Shown piece after piece: positions 8,472 to 17,555 of a stretch of DNA of 64,000 nucleotides. The notes beneath the pieces were generated by a model. That model ran no database searches. It worked only from the letters and a program-made list of their open reading frames with translations, and had not been told where the DNA came from. The stretch comes from Bradyrhizobium cajani (GTDB lineage: Bacteria > Pseudomonadota > Alphaproteobacteria > Rhizobiales > Xanthobacteraceae): positions 62,001 through 126,000 of the forward strand of contig NZ_WQNE01000004.1 in the NCBI RefSeq assembly GCF_009759665.1, given 5' to 3'. How positions within the stretch are numbered: the first letter of the stretch is position 1; every line of letters begins with the position of its first letter. The position numbers and the translations under genes were made by a program.

Positions 8472-9214
8472 GGCGGCTGGCCTGCGACCGGCGGGTTGGC
8501 GGTCTGGGCGGCGAGCTCGCCGATCAGGCGGTCGGCATCGGCGGCCATGCCGTCGGGCGCCTGGATCACCAGGCGCTCCAGTGCCCAGCGATAGGACGAG
8601 ACGCGCTGCTCCAGGCATTGCTGCACCCACTGCACGATCAGCGAGTTCTCCTGCATGCGCGCGACCGCGTCGTCCCTCTCCCGCGGCGAGAGCGCGGAGA
8701 CGCGCGTCATGCTGGCATCGCGCTTCCTGTCGAGATCGATGACGCGGATCGCGGAGGCGAAGAACGGCTCGAAACGGGTGATGTCGTTGCGCACATCCTC
8801 GATGAGCTGCGCATAGCGCGAGGAATGCGAACGGTGCGGCTCGTCGATCAGCGTGCGGCCGTACATGGTGCGGTCGAACACGATCTTCTGCCGCCAGGGC
8901 GAGGGCAGCGCCTTGTAGTCGCCGAACACGCTCTTCCATGCGGGGCGCGACAGCGGCGGCTCGATCATGGGATAGGCGAGGTCGCGAAGCTGGCGCTCCT
9001 CGTCGGTGAGCTGGAATTGCGAGGGCCTCAGGCCGACGCTGGAGGTGGCCTCGGCCCCGAGCCAGCGATGCATGTCGTCGCTGCGCATGTCGGCGCGGGT
9101 GCGGCCGAAATCGCCGCCGCTACAGGCGCCGAGAGCAAGGGCAAGAACAAGACCAAGCGTCGCGCCGATCAGCGCGCGCAGGATGGACCGGATATGACGG
9201 TTGGCTTCCGGCAT
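8441..9214 (-). CDS. Putative lipoprotein, conserved hypothetical
   Basis: A 257-residue protein with an Arg-containing N-terminus, a hydrophobic helix (ALIGATLGLVLALAL) and a lipobox LGAC at about residue 30, predicting a membrane-anchored lipoprotein. The mature part is mostly helical and charged (LTDEERQLRDLAYPMIEPP; IEDVRNDITRFEPFFASAIRV; ERDDAVARMQENSLIVQWVQQCLEQR). No enzymatic motif is visible. I start it at ATG 9214 rather than upstream because the extension would bury the signal sequence. It follows the 62-aa TIIEFP protein with a 16-nt gap, suggesting one transcript. Function unknown. Confidence 0.75.
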   Translation of the reverse strand: MPEANRHIRSILRALIGATLGLVLALALGACSGGDFGRTRADMRSDDMHRWLGAEATSSVGLRPSQFQLTDEERQLRDLAYPMIEPPLSRPAWKSVFGDYKALPSPWRQKIVFDRTMYGRTLIDEPHRSHSSRYAQLIEDVRNDITRFEPFFASAIRVIDLDRKRDASMTRVSALSPRERDDAVARMQENSLIVQWVQQCLEQRVSSYRWALERLVIQAPDGMAADADRLIGELAAQTANPPVAGQPPYGRAVISKG

Positions 9215-9230
9215 TGCACGAAGCCGGATC

Positions 9231-9419
9231 TCAGCGACGGCGACGACGGCGCCCCGGCGCTGTGCCCTGCTCCGGTCCGCGATCGCCGCTGGTTTCGTCG
9301 GTTTCACGCTCGATGCGGATCACGGGGAGGATCACGATCGTTCCCGTTTCCGTGCGCGGTGTGACTTCCCCCGACGAGCCCACCCGGCGACCGGCCGGAA
9401 ATTCGATGATGGTCCCCAT
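9231..9419 (-). CDS. Small TIIEFP-motif protein
   Basis: A 62-residue basic protein beginning MGTIIEFPAGRR and ending in a run of arginines. A short N-terminal xxIIEFP motif recurs in small rhizobial proteins of unknown function. The start at 9419 gives the motif at the extreme N-terminus; a longer frame begins 30 nt upstream but adds nothing recognisable. It lies 16 nt before the lipoprotein gene on the same strand. Its product could be a nucleic-acid or membrane-surface binding peptide because of the Arg tail, but this is speculation. Confidence 0.5.
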   Translation of the reverse strand: MGTIIEFPAGRRVGSSGEVTPRTETGTIVILPVIRIERETDETSGDRGPEQGTAPGRRRRRR

Positions 9420-9673
9420 GTCAGCTCTCTTCAATTGCCGCGCGACCAAACGCGCCCCTGCAACATCGGGATCATTAAGATCAGCTCATGGTTAACGGGG
9501 TGTAAACACGGCCGTTGGACCGTAACCGCACGGGCCGGCTGCGGCGTCCCGTTGCGGCACGGAACCGCTTAAATTGCAGGGCCACCTTCACGGCTCATTT
9601 TCCTTAACGAGGCTTTAAAGGACCCTGCGATAGGCTCGCCCGCAAGTATCTCTTCCGAGTTGCGTACGCCTCC

Positions 9674-10648
9674 ATGACCAAGTCGCTGTTTCCCGGATTC
9701 GACGGGCTGATGAACCTGTCCCGTCGCGAAGGCGTCGATGTCCGCCCGACGCTGCTGCGCGTGCTGACCGACCTCTATGTCCAGACGCGCGTCCACAGCG
9801 AGGACGAGCAGCGGCAATTCGTCGAACTCGCCACCCGATTGATCGACCAGGTCGACGATGCGACGCGCGCCGCCGTCAAGGCGCGGCTTGCGACCTATCC
9901 GTCGACGCCCGTCCCGGTCCTGCAGAAGCTCGGGCTGGTCGCCGCGCAGGAAGGCCGCAGGGTTCCGCTGGCGCGAGAGATTCCCACTTCGGCGCCGGCA
10001 TCAACCCCGGTCCACACCCCCACCGACGCCGAGCAGCGCATGGCCGCGAACATGGCGATGCAGCCGAAGGATGCCGCCGAGATCCACGACATGTTCTTCC
10101 GCGCCGGCACATCCGAGCGCGCGCTGATGCTGCACAATCTGGCGCAGACGCCGCTGAAGGCCGCGCCGCGGATTCCGACCGTGCGCGCCAGGCGCGCGAT
10201 CCAGATCCTGGAAATGGCGGCGATCGCCGGCGACGTCGAGAATTTCATCTACGAGCTCGGCGACAGCCTGATCCTGCCCTCGCGCGTCGCAGCAGAGATC
10301 GTCGACGATCCCGGCGGCGAGGCGATCGCTGTCGCCGCGCGCGCGCTCGACATGCCGAGCCCGAACTTCCAGCGCATCCTGCTGTTCTTCAAGCCGGAGA
10401 TCGGCACCTCCGTGAACGAGGTGTACCGGCTGTCCCGGCTCTACGACCGCCTCAGCGACCGCTCGGCGCTGGTGATGCTGGCGGCCTGGCGCGGCTCGAC
10501 GCTCGCGGTCACGCGCGCAAAGTACCAGTCCTCGCTGCACGACGGCGAACGCCAGCGCGCCCGTGCGGGCGCAAGCCAGACGCGGCCCGGCGTGCAGCCC
10601 GGCTCCGCGCCTGCGGTACGGACGGGCTCCGGCGGATCGGACCGCTAG
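9674..10648 (+). CDS. DUF2336 domain protein
   Basis: A 324-residue all-helical protein of the DUF2336 family, common in Rhizobiales and Caulobacterales. The start MTKSLFPGFDGLMNLSRREG leads into the first helical unit (RPTLLRVLTDLYVQ, DEQRQFVELATRLIDQVDD, VKARLATYPSTP). The second half follows a Pro-rich linker (about residues 105-120), with ALMLHNLAQTPLK and a C-terminal NEVYRLSRLYDRLSD. The fold resembles HEAT-like superhelices and the family is often found near two-component or motility genes; no activity is proven. It is monocistronic here, with a palindromic repeat 42 bp after its stop. A paralogue is at 46551-47651. Confidence 0.85.
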   Translation: MTKSLFPGFDGLMNLSRREGVDVRPTLLRVLTDLYVQTRVHSEDEQRQFVELATRLIDQVDDATRAAVKARLATYPSTPVPVLQKLGLVAAQEGRRVPLAREIPTSAPASTPVHTPTDAEQRMAANMAMQPKDAAEIHDMFFRAGTSERALMLHNLAQTPLKAAPRIPTVRARRAIQILEMAAIAGDVENFIYELGDSLILPSRVAAEIVDDPGGEAIAVAARALDMPSPNFQRILLFFKPEIGTSVNEVYRLSRLYDRLSDRSALVMLAAWRGSTLAVTRAKYQSSLHDGERQRARAGASQTRPGVQPGSAPAVRTGSGGSDR

Positions 10649-10689
10649 TTCGCCAACGCTCGCCTTCAGTACGGGGCGCACCCAATCTC

Positions 10690-10768
10690 GTCATTGCGAG
10701 CGCAGCGAAGCAATCCAGAGTCCCTCCGCGGAAAGATTCTGGATTGCTTCGCCTACGCTCGCAATGAC
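10690..10768. repeat. Family A palindromic repeat (copy 1)
   Basis: A 79-bp inverted repeat starting GTCATTGCGAG and ending CTCGCAATGAC, with inner arms GAAGCAATCCAGA and TCTGGATTGCTTCG around a variable GC-rich centre. It lies between the convergent DUF2336 and DUF1491 genes. Similar copies are at 20283-20368, 26144-26221 and 60471-60556. It could fold into a long RNA hairpin in either direction. Confidence 0.9.
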
Positions 10769-10782
10769 GACGAGGGCACCAA

Positions 10783-11127
10783 TCACGTCTTCGCCAATTC
10801 GAGGAAATGCCGCCCCGCGCGATCTTCGGTCTCGACGATCCAGGCGTCCGGATCGAAGCGGATTTCCCTGGTCAGCCGCTCCTCGATGGTATGGTCCGGC
10901 AAGGGCTGCGGCGCGACCGGCACGAAGAAGCGATCGACCGGACGGCCGTCGTCATAGACGGTCTGCGGCGCCGGCACGTACAGCATCGCATTGCCGTCGA
11001 GCAGCGACACCTTGACGAACACCGCGCCCGCCTCCTCGGCCCCGCGGCGGCGCACGGCGCCGAACACGCCGTCGGTCTGGCAGCGGCGCAGGTAAGCCGC
11101 CACCCAGATATTTGATTTCAAACGCAT
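10783..11127 (-). CDS. DUF1491 family protein
   Basis: A 114-residue cytoplasmic protein matching the DUF1491 family. It has an N-terminal basic helix (MRLKSNIWVAAYLRRC), a central segment GAVFVKVSLLDGNAMLYVPAP, then VDRFFVPVAPQPLPDHTIEERLTREIRFDPDAW split across its second half, ending in DRAGRHFLEL. Members are small alphaproteobacterial proteins of about this length with no known function. It lies 3 bp beyond the BrnA stop on the same strand, so it may be read from the brnTA transcript. Confidence 0.8.
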   Translation of the reverse strand: MRLKSNIWVAAYLRRCQTDGVFGAVRRRGAEEAGAVFVKVSLLDGNAMLYVPAPQTVYDDGRPVDRFFVPVAPQPLPDHTIEERLTREIRFDPDAWIVETEDRAGRHFLELAKT

Positions 11128-11130
11128 CGA

Positions 11131-11424
11131 CTAACCCGTGGCAGAATTGCGCTTGCGCTTCACCACCTTGATGAGAGCTTCATCAATTCGGCTCTGCCAA
11201 CCCGGGCCTTCCGCCTTGAAATAGTCGACCACATCGGGGCTGAGACGCAAGGTCACCTGTCGTTTTGTTGGGGCTCTATTGGGCCCCCGGCCCTTCCGCA
11301 TCGCCGGAAAGACCTCGTCGAATGACTTGGCCCTGGCAAAGTCATCCTTGGTCCATTCCGGATTATCGCTCACCGCGCGCATGTCCCGCGCAGAGTAGCC
11401 TTTCTTAGCGGCGGTTCCCTTCAT
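11131..11424 (-). CDS. brnA: BrnA-type antitoxin
   Basis: A 97-residue antitoxin of the BrnA family. The C-terminal half holds the ribbon-helix-helix segment (RQVTLRLSPDVVDYFK, GPGWQSRIDEALIKVVK); the N-terminal half is charged and includes NPEWTKDDFARAKSFDEV, typical of the toxin-binding part. BrnA binds BrnT and represses the operon promoter. The ATG at 11424 overlaps the end of the brnT frame (stop at 11405-11407), the normal coupled arrangement. The antitoxin reading frame is intact although the toxin frame upstream is broken. Confidence 0.85.
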   Translation of the reverse strand: MKGTAAKKGYSARDMRAVSDNPEWTKDDFARAKSFDEVFPAMRKGRGPNRAPTKRQVTLRLSPDVVDYFKAEGPGWQSRIDEALIKVVKRKRNSATG

Positions 11425-11664
11425 AGAGCTCCCTTTCCTTCTTGCTGGCAGGGCGCATGCTGATGATGCTGACGCCCTCGGCTCCAAGGGTCGCGACGAT
11501 GACCGAGATGACGCCACGAATGCTGAGGCCGATCGCTCGCCAACGGTTGCGATACGAGGCCAAGACCAGAGCATGCCGAAGAAAGCCTCGTTGAGATCAG
11601 CGAAATCCATCCCGTGCTTGTCGAGATTGGCTCGGCGCTTTGGCTCGTCCCAAACGATCTTCAA
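11405..11664 (-). pseudogene. brnT: Frameshifted BrnT toxin gene
   Basis: The 5' part encodes a perfect BrnT start, MKIVWDEPKRRANLDKHG then DFADLNEAFF. Directly afterwards, near 11577, the BrnT-like sequence continues in a different frame: HALVLASYRNRWRAIG, then VISVIVATLGAEGVSIISMR, PASKKERELYEG and a stop at 11405. The change fits loss of one base. In the original frame translation instead runs on without a stop into brnA, giving a nonsense-linked fusion. The toxin is therefore probably inactive unless frameshifting restores it or the base is a sequencing error. Confidence 0.8.
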
Positions 11665-11770
11665 GGCTTATTTTGTAACTACAAAATAAACCGAAGTCAA
11701 TCATGAGAGGACCTTCGCCGCGCAATGCAGCGAGGACGATTGGGATTTTGGATGCGCGCTAACCTAACGG

Positions 11771-12467
11771 TTATTCGACGGGATGGCCGATCGCGGCCGC
11801 AAGCTCGCGCAGGAGACGATCGGACACCTGGCCGGTGACCTGCATCTTGTGCTCGCGTTCGAACTTCTGGATCGCGGACTGGGTCTCGCCGCTCATCGTG
11901 CCCGTGATCTTCAGATTGCCGTAGCCGTATTCGGCCAGCGCGCGCTGCACGCCGGCGACACGCTTTGCGGCCGGGCTCTGCACCGGAATCGGCGCCGGAG
12001 GACGCGCGACGGAGGGCGACGTCGAGGTCGTCGCCTTGACGAGATTGGTCATCGGATCGCCCGAGCGCGGCGTCGATGCGGTCGCCTCGACCGGCTTCTC
12101 CGCGGCCTTCTCGGCGGCTCTTTCGGCAGGTTTGGGCTCGGCGCGGAACTCCGTCGCGCGCGGCTCGAGCGGCGAGGTATCGGCGCCGACGGGGCGCGGA
12201 CGCGGCAAGGGATTGGACAGAGACACGGACGACGGCGCGGGAAGATTGATCACGGTGCCGAACATCGGCGCCGGATGCCGGCCGGTCTGGAGGAACAGCG
12301 CATTGGCGACGATCGCACCGATTGCGGCGACAGCGACGAGGCCGGCCAGCGTGTCCTTGGGACTATGCAGGAGAACGCGCATCACGAGATTGCGCTCGGT
12401 CTCGACATCGATGACCGCGGCCTTGGCACCGCGGCGACGCGGAGCGGCATCGTCCTTTGCAGACTTC

Positions 12468-12475
<8 letters not shown>
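11771..12475 (-). CDS. Membrane-anchored peptidoglycan-binding domain protein
   Basis: A 234-residue protein with a basic N-terminal cytoplasmic segment, one transmembrane helix (about 42-62, TLAGLVAVAAIGAIVANALF), a long Pro/Ala/Glu-rich periplasmic linker and a C-terminal PG_binding_1 domain (about 165-228; VAGVQRALAEYGYG, GTMSGETQSAIQKFERE, VTGQVSDRLLREL). It should tether to the cell wall from the inner membrane. It starts at a GTG whose codon overlaps the stop region of the histidine kinase upstream by 8 nt, so the two are translationally coupled, suggesting envelope sensing. Confidence 0.85.
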
Positions 12476-14357
<1,882 letters not shown>

Positions 14358-14766
14358 GGGTCTCGCGCTTCGGCTCAATCGTCTTAGAAGACGCGCCGGA
14401 ACGCCTCCTTGTCGTTGAGCCACCGTGTCAGAGCGACCTTAAACGAGTGCTAAGGCGGCGCGGCCGGGCGCCGGACACCGCGTCATCGCGGAGCTTTTTA
14501 GACGATTTGGCGACGTCTTCGGTGGGGATGGTGAACACAGGGTTTCACCCGTCCGCTCATGGTTTCGAAATGGTGGATGGGCGATCCCGGCAGAATCACA
14601 ACATCGCCGTCAATCGAAAATTTACGAGAACGTCGACGGCAAAGATTCTTGCGTAAATTTTCCGCGAATTAAGCTCAAGGCAATCACTTGCGATCTATCG
14701 AGGATTGCTAGGTCGAATGCGCGCGGGCCAATGCCGCGGGCGGGATCTAACATACAGGTCGATCAG
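14358..14766. other. Divergent intergenic region
   Basis: This gap separates the divergent histidine kinase and DUF5330 genes and is somewhat more A+T-rich than its surroundings, especially at 14580-14700. Promoters for both must lie here. I see no RNA gene, and the open frame within it has no family resemblance or ribosome site. Confidence 0.4.
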
Positions 14767-15207
14767 ATGCGCTTTCTGCTCCGCATCACATTCTGGCTCG
14801 GGCTGGTGCTGGTGCTCCTGCCGCGGGACAAGACGCCCGAATCGGAGAAGCTGCCGCAGATCGGCGCTGCCGACGCGGTGCAGGCTGCGACCGCGGCCGT
14901 CTCCGACATGACCCAGTTCTGCAAGCGCCAGCCGACGGCCTGCGAGGTCGGCGGACAGGCCGCGACCATCATCGGCCAGCGGGCGCAGGACGGCGCGCGC
15001 AAGCTCTACCAGATCATCAACGACAAGAAAGACCAGATCACCAACGAGAAGAACGACAAGAGCGACAAGAGCGACAAGAAGGCGCCCGACCACACCGGCT
15101 CGATCGCGATGGCCGGCGAAGGCGGCATTGCCGCGAGCGAGGCGCCGCGCGACACGCTGACCCAGGACGACCTCGCGCTGGAATGGCGCGGTCCGGCGGC
15201 GAATTAG
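14767..15207 (+). CDS. DUF5330 family protein
   Basis: A 146-residue protein with an N-terminal hydrophobic helix (RFLLRITFWLGLVLVLLP), likely a signal anchor, followed by the DUF5330 signature: ADAVQAATAAVSDMTQFCKR, PTACEVGGQAATIIGQRAQ and ARKLYQII. The two cysteines (in FCKRQPTAC) probably form a disulphide. A Lys/Asp-rich repetitive linker (NDKSDKSDKK) and a DHTGSI motif follow. Start 14767 is chosen so that the hydrophobic helix is N-terminal. Function is unknown; the family is restricted to Rhizobiales as far as I recall. Confidence 0.75.
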   Translation: MRFLLRITFWLGLVLVLLPRDKTPESEKLPQIGAADAVQAATAAVSDMTQFCKRQPTACEVGGQAATIIGQRAQDGARKLYQIINDKKDQITNEKNDKSDKSDKKAPDHTGSIAMAGEGGIAASEAPRDTLTQDDLALEWRGPAAN

Positions 15208-15276
15208 CCCCCAAACCCTATCGATTTCGCGGCTTCGCATCCCTATATTGTGGGGAACGGGGAACAATGGGCCGAT

Positions 15277-15702
15277 ATGACGACAATCGACGAAATCAGG
15301 GATAATTTCGAGGTTCTGGACGAGTGGGACGACCGCTACCGGTACGTCATCGAGCTCGGCCGCACCCTGGAGCCGATGCCCGAGGCGGAACATTCGGCCG
15401 AGAACAAGGTGCAGGGCTGCGTCAGCCAGGTCTGGCTCCAGAAGCTGGTCGATCGCAGCAATGGCGCGCCGATCCTGAAATATCGCGGCGACAGCGATGC
15501 GCACATCGTGCGCGGGCTGGTCGCAATCGTGCTCTCGCTCTATTCGGGCCGCACGCCGCAGGAGATTCTCGCCACCGACGCGATCGCGGTGTTCGACGAG
15601 TTCGGCTTCCGCGATCACCTGACGCCGCAGCGCTCCAACGGCCTGCGCTCGATGGTCGAGCGGATCAAGACCGACGCCAAAGAGGCTCTCGCGGAAGCGT
15701 AA
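15277..15702 (+). CDS. sufE: SufE-type cysteine desulfuration protein
   Basis: A 141-residue SufE family protein that accepts sulfane sulfur from the desulfurase SufS and passes it to the Fe-S scaffold. Key features are IRDNFEVLDEWDDRYRYVIE at the start, the catalytic cysteine in ENKVQGCVSQVW (about residue 50), and YRGDSDAHIVRGLVAI in the core. The length is normal. It starts at ATG 15277; an upstream in-frame codon adds nine residues not typical of the family. It is not next to other suf genes, which is usual for stand-alone SufE in rhizobia. Confidence 0.9.
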   Translation: MTTIDEIRDNFEVLDEWDDRYRYVIELGRTLEPMPEAEHSAENKVQGCVSQVWLQKLVDRSNGAPILKYRGDSDAHIVRGLVAIVLSLYSGRTPQEILATDAIAVFDEFGFRDHLTPQRSNGLRSMVERIKTDAKEALAEA

Positions 15703-15758
15703 GGTGGGCACGGCGCAAGAGCGCCTTTTGCGGCCCCTACGAAATCTCGCCCGCGGCC

Positions 15759-15798
15759 ATCCTTCGAGACGCCCGCGTTGCGGGCTCCTCAGGATGAG
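15759..15798. repeat. Family E short inverted repeat (copy 1)
   Basis: A compact hairpin-forming element starting ATCCTTCGAGACGC and ending CTCCTCAGGATGAG around a GCG-TTGC-CGC core. A diverged copy, with CATCCTTCGAGGC and CTCGGGATGAC ends, lies at 40642-40700. It sits between convergent sufE and mucR and may help terminate one or both. Confidence 0.6.
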
Positions 15799-15814
15799 GG
15801 CGGAATGAGTGGCG

Positions 15815-16231
15815 CTACTTCCGCTTCCGCTGCTGCTGTCCGAGCCCCATCTGCTTCGCCAGCTGCGAGCGCGCCACCGCATAGTTCGGCGCGACCATGG
15901 GGTAATCGGCCGGCAGGCCCCATTTCTCCCGATATTGCTCCGGCGTCATGTTGTACTGGGTGCGCAGATGGCGCTTCAGCGACTTGAAGCGCTTGCCGTC
16001 TTCGAGGCACACCAGATAGTCGGGCGCGATCGACTTCTTCAGCGAGACCGCCGGCTTTGCCGGCTCGAGCGCTGCCGTCTCGGGGCGGCCTGACGAGACC
16101 CGCACCAGGGCGCCGTGAACCTGGCTGATGAGGTTGGGAATCTCGGCAGCCGGCGTCGGATTGTTGCCGACATAGGCCGACACGATGCTTGCCGTCAGCT
16201 CAATGAAATTCTTAGCCCCCGCATCCGACAT
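15815..16231 (-). CDS. MucR/Ros family transcriptional regulator
   Basis: A 138-residue zinc-finger regulator of the Ros/MucR family. The finger is DYLVCLEDGKRFKSLKRHL followed by RTQYNMTPEQYREKWGLP, with Cys, Asp and two His ligands as in MucR. The N-terminal region (IELTASIVSAYVGNNPTPAAEIPNLI) mediates oligomerisation. Such proteins are global silencers of AT-rich promoters controlling exopolysaccharide, motility and symbiosis genes. The C-terminal tail is Gln/Arg/Lys-rich. An imperfect inverted repeat upstream may be a self-regulatory site, since MucR proteins commonly repress themselves. Confidence 0.92.
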   Translation of the reverse strand: MSDAGAKNFIELTASIVSAYVGNNPTPAAEIPNLISQVHGALVRVSSGRPETAALEPAKPAVSLKKSIAPDYLVCLEDGKRFKSLKRHLRTQYNMTPEQYREKWGLPADYPMVAPNYAVARSQLAKQMGLGQQQRKRK

Positions 16232-16267
16232 GCGCCCGACCTCTCTCCACCTTGCATCCTCACGGGA

Positions 16268-16295
16268 TTGACGACACCGAAGTATTCCGTGTCAA
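16268..16295. promoter_or_regulatory. Inverted repeat upstream of the MucR gene
   Basis: The arms TTGACGACAC and GTGTCAA flank an A+T-richer centre (CGAAGTATTC), about 40-65 bp before the MucR start. MucR-type proteins bind loosely conserved AT-rich sites, so autoregulation here is plausible, but the motif itself is not diagnostic. Confidence 0.25.
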
Positions 16296-16390
16296 CAATA
16301 CGTTCGGCTGAAATGTGACGACTGACGACTATGCGCTGATTACTGGCGAAGCGACAGGAATGGTGGCGCTTTACTTGTGCGCCGCAAGCA

Positions 16391-17242
16391 TCAGGACCGC
16401 TGGTCGAGGTGGGTGCGCAACTCGTCGATCGAGGCAAAGCGCATCATGCCCTCCGGCATCTGCGCTTCGATCGAGCCGTCGGAATAGAGCGAATAGGCCA
16501 TGCCGTCGACGATGCCGGATTTGAGCACGGTCACGGGTGCCGGCTCGGCGGGTGTGGCAGGCTCCGGTGCGGGCGGCGGCGCGGCCTCCGCAAAGCTCGA
16601 CGGCGAGCGCGGCGGCGGGCGGCGGGACGCGGCGGGCGGCTCCGGCGGCCGCATGCGGTCCGGCTTCGGCCAGGCATCCTCGAAGCTCGCAGGCGGAGCC
16701 TCCGGTGCGGCAGGCGCAGCGGGCTCCTGCGGCGGCGGCCCCTCCTCGGCGGCCTTGGCCTGCGCGCGTTCGCGCTCCCTGCGCGAGGTCGAGGCGAACA
16801 GCAGGTTGCGCTTGCGCGGCGCTTCCGGAACCGGCGGCGGCGCTGCAGCTTCCGGCTCCGGCGGCACCTCGAGGCGCGGACGCTCGCGCGCGGCAGCTTC
16901 GCTCTGCCATGGCGGCGGCCCTGCGGCTGGCGATGTCGGCTCCGCCTTCATTGCAGGTGCAGGCACAGGCTCGGGCGCGCCCGGCGTCGCGAGTCCCGGC
17001 AGCACGGGCCTGACCCGAACCTCGGAGGGCGCGACCGCACCAGCCAGTCGGCGAGCGATGCCCTTCAGCTCCACGACCGCGAGATAGAGGCCGGACAGTA
17101 ACATTCCGGAGCAGACGCCGATGGTTCCGCAGATTATGAGGGTGCTGCCGACGCTGAATTCCCTGACGGTGAAGCCAAACAGGATCGCAACGAGGCCCGC
17201 CAGAATGGCGAAAATCCCCGCGATCAACAATGCCAAGGTCAT
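16391..17242 (-). CDS. Membrane protein with Pro/Ala-rich cytoplasmic tail
   Basis: A 283-residue protein with two N-terminal transmembrane helices (TLALLIAGIFAILAGLVAIL; STLIICGTIGVCSGMLLSG), then a very long Pro/Ala/Glu/Arg-rich disordered region. A short conserved C-terminus has VLKSGIVDGMAYSLYSDGSI and ASIDELRTHLDQ. The C-terminal motif recurs in rhizobial hypothetical proteins with the same architecture. No enzyme motif is visible. ATG 17242 is preferred because GGGGGTGAG precedes it and it places the first helix at the terminus. It lies upstream of mucR on the same strand, 159 bp away. Confidence 0.65.
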   Translation of the reverse strand: MTLALLIAGIFAILAGLVAILFGFTVREFSVGSTLIICGTIGVCSGMLLSGLYLAVVELKGIARRLAGAVAPSEVRVRPVLPGLATPGAPEPVPAPAMKAEPTSPAAGPPPWQSEAAARERPRLEVPPEPEAAAPPPVPEAPRKRNLLFASTSRRERERAQAKAAEEGPPPQEPAAPAAPEAPPASFEDAWPKPDRMRPPEPPAASRRPPPRSPSSFAEAAPPPAPEPATPAEPAPVTVLKSGIVDGMAYSLYSDGSIEAQMPEGMMRFASIDELRTHLDQRS

Positions 17243-17555
17243 CGAACTCACCCCCGGCCGCGAATCCACACGCGACATCCGTCACGCCACGATACCGTCA
17301 TACTGCGTTCCACGCCAACGGCCAATTGTAGCTGGCGTTCCTAAAGGAAAGGAAATCAGGGACTTATTCACATTCCCTTCAGCTACGGCTCGCTACTTCT
17401 GAGCTGCTCCCAAGCTGGTCGGATTTGCTGCGTCGCATCAGGAATTTAGCCATAATGCCCAATTACTTGGTAATGGAACTGCGCTATAGGGAATTCGGGG
17501 AACAGGCCCGCGCGCACCAGCAGGGCCAAGAGGGGATTCCGGGTCACCAATAGCC
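17243..17555. other. Divergent intergenic region with a short palindrome
   Basis: A 313-bp region between the Pro-rich membrane protein and the glycosyltransferase gene. It holds a perfect ATTAC-TTG-GTAAT palindrome at 17462-17474, about 80 bp before the glycosyltransferase start, with an A+T-rich stretch around it. Otherwise nothing is recognised. Confidence 0.4.

Noticed and set aside
10694..10957. Frame starting in the family A repeat (RAQRSNPES-type peptide)
   Set aside because: The peptide is translated repeat plus antisense of the DUF1491 gene; no evidence that it is made.
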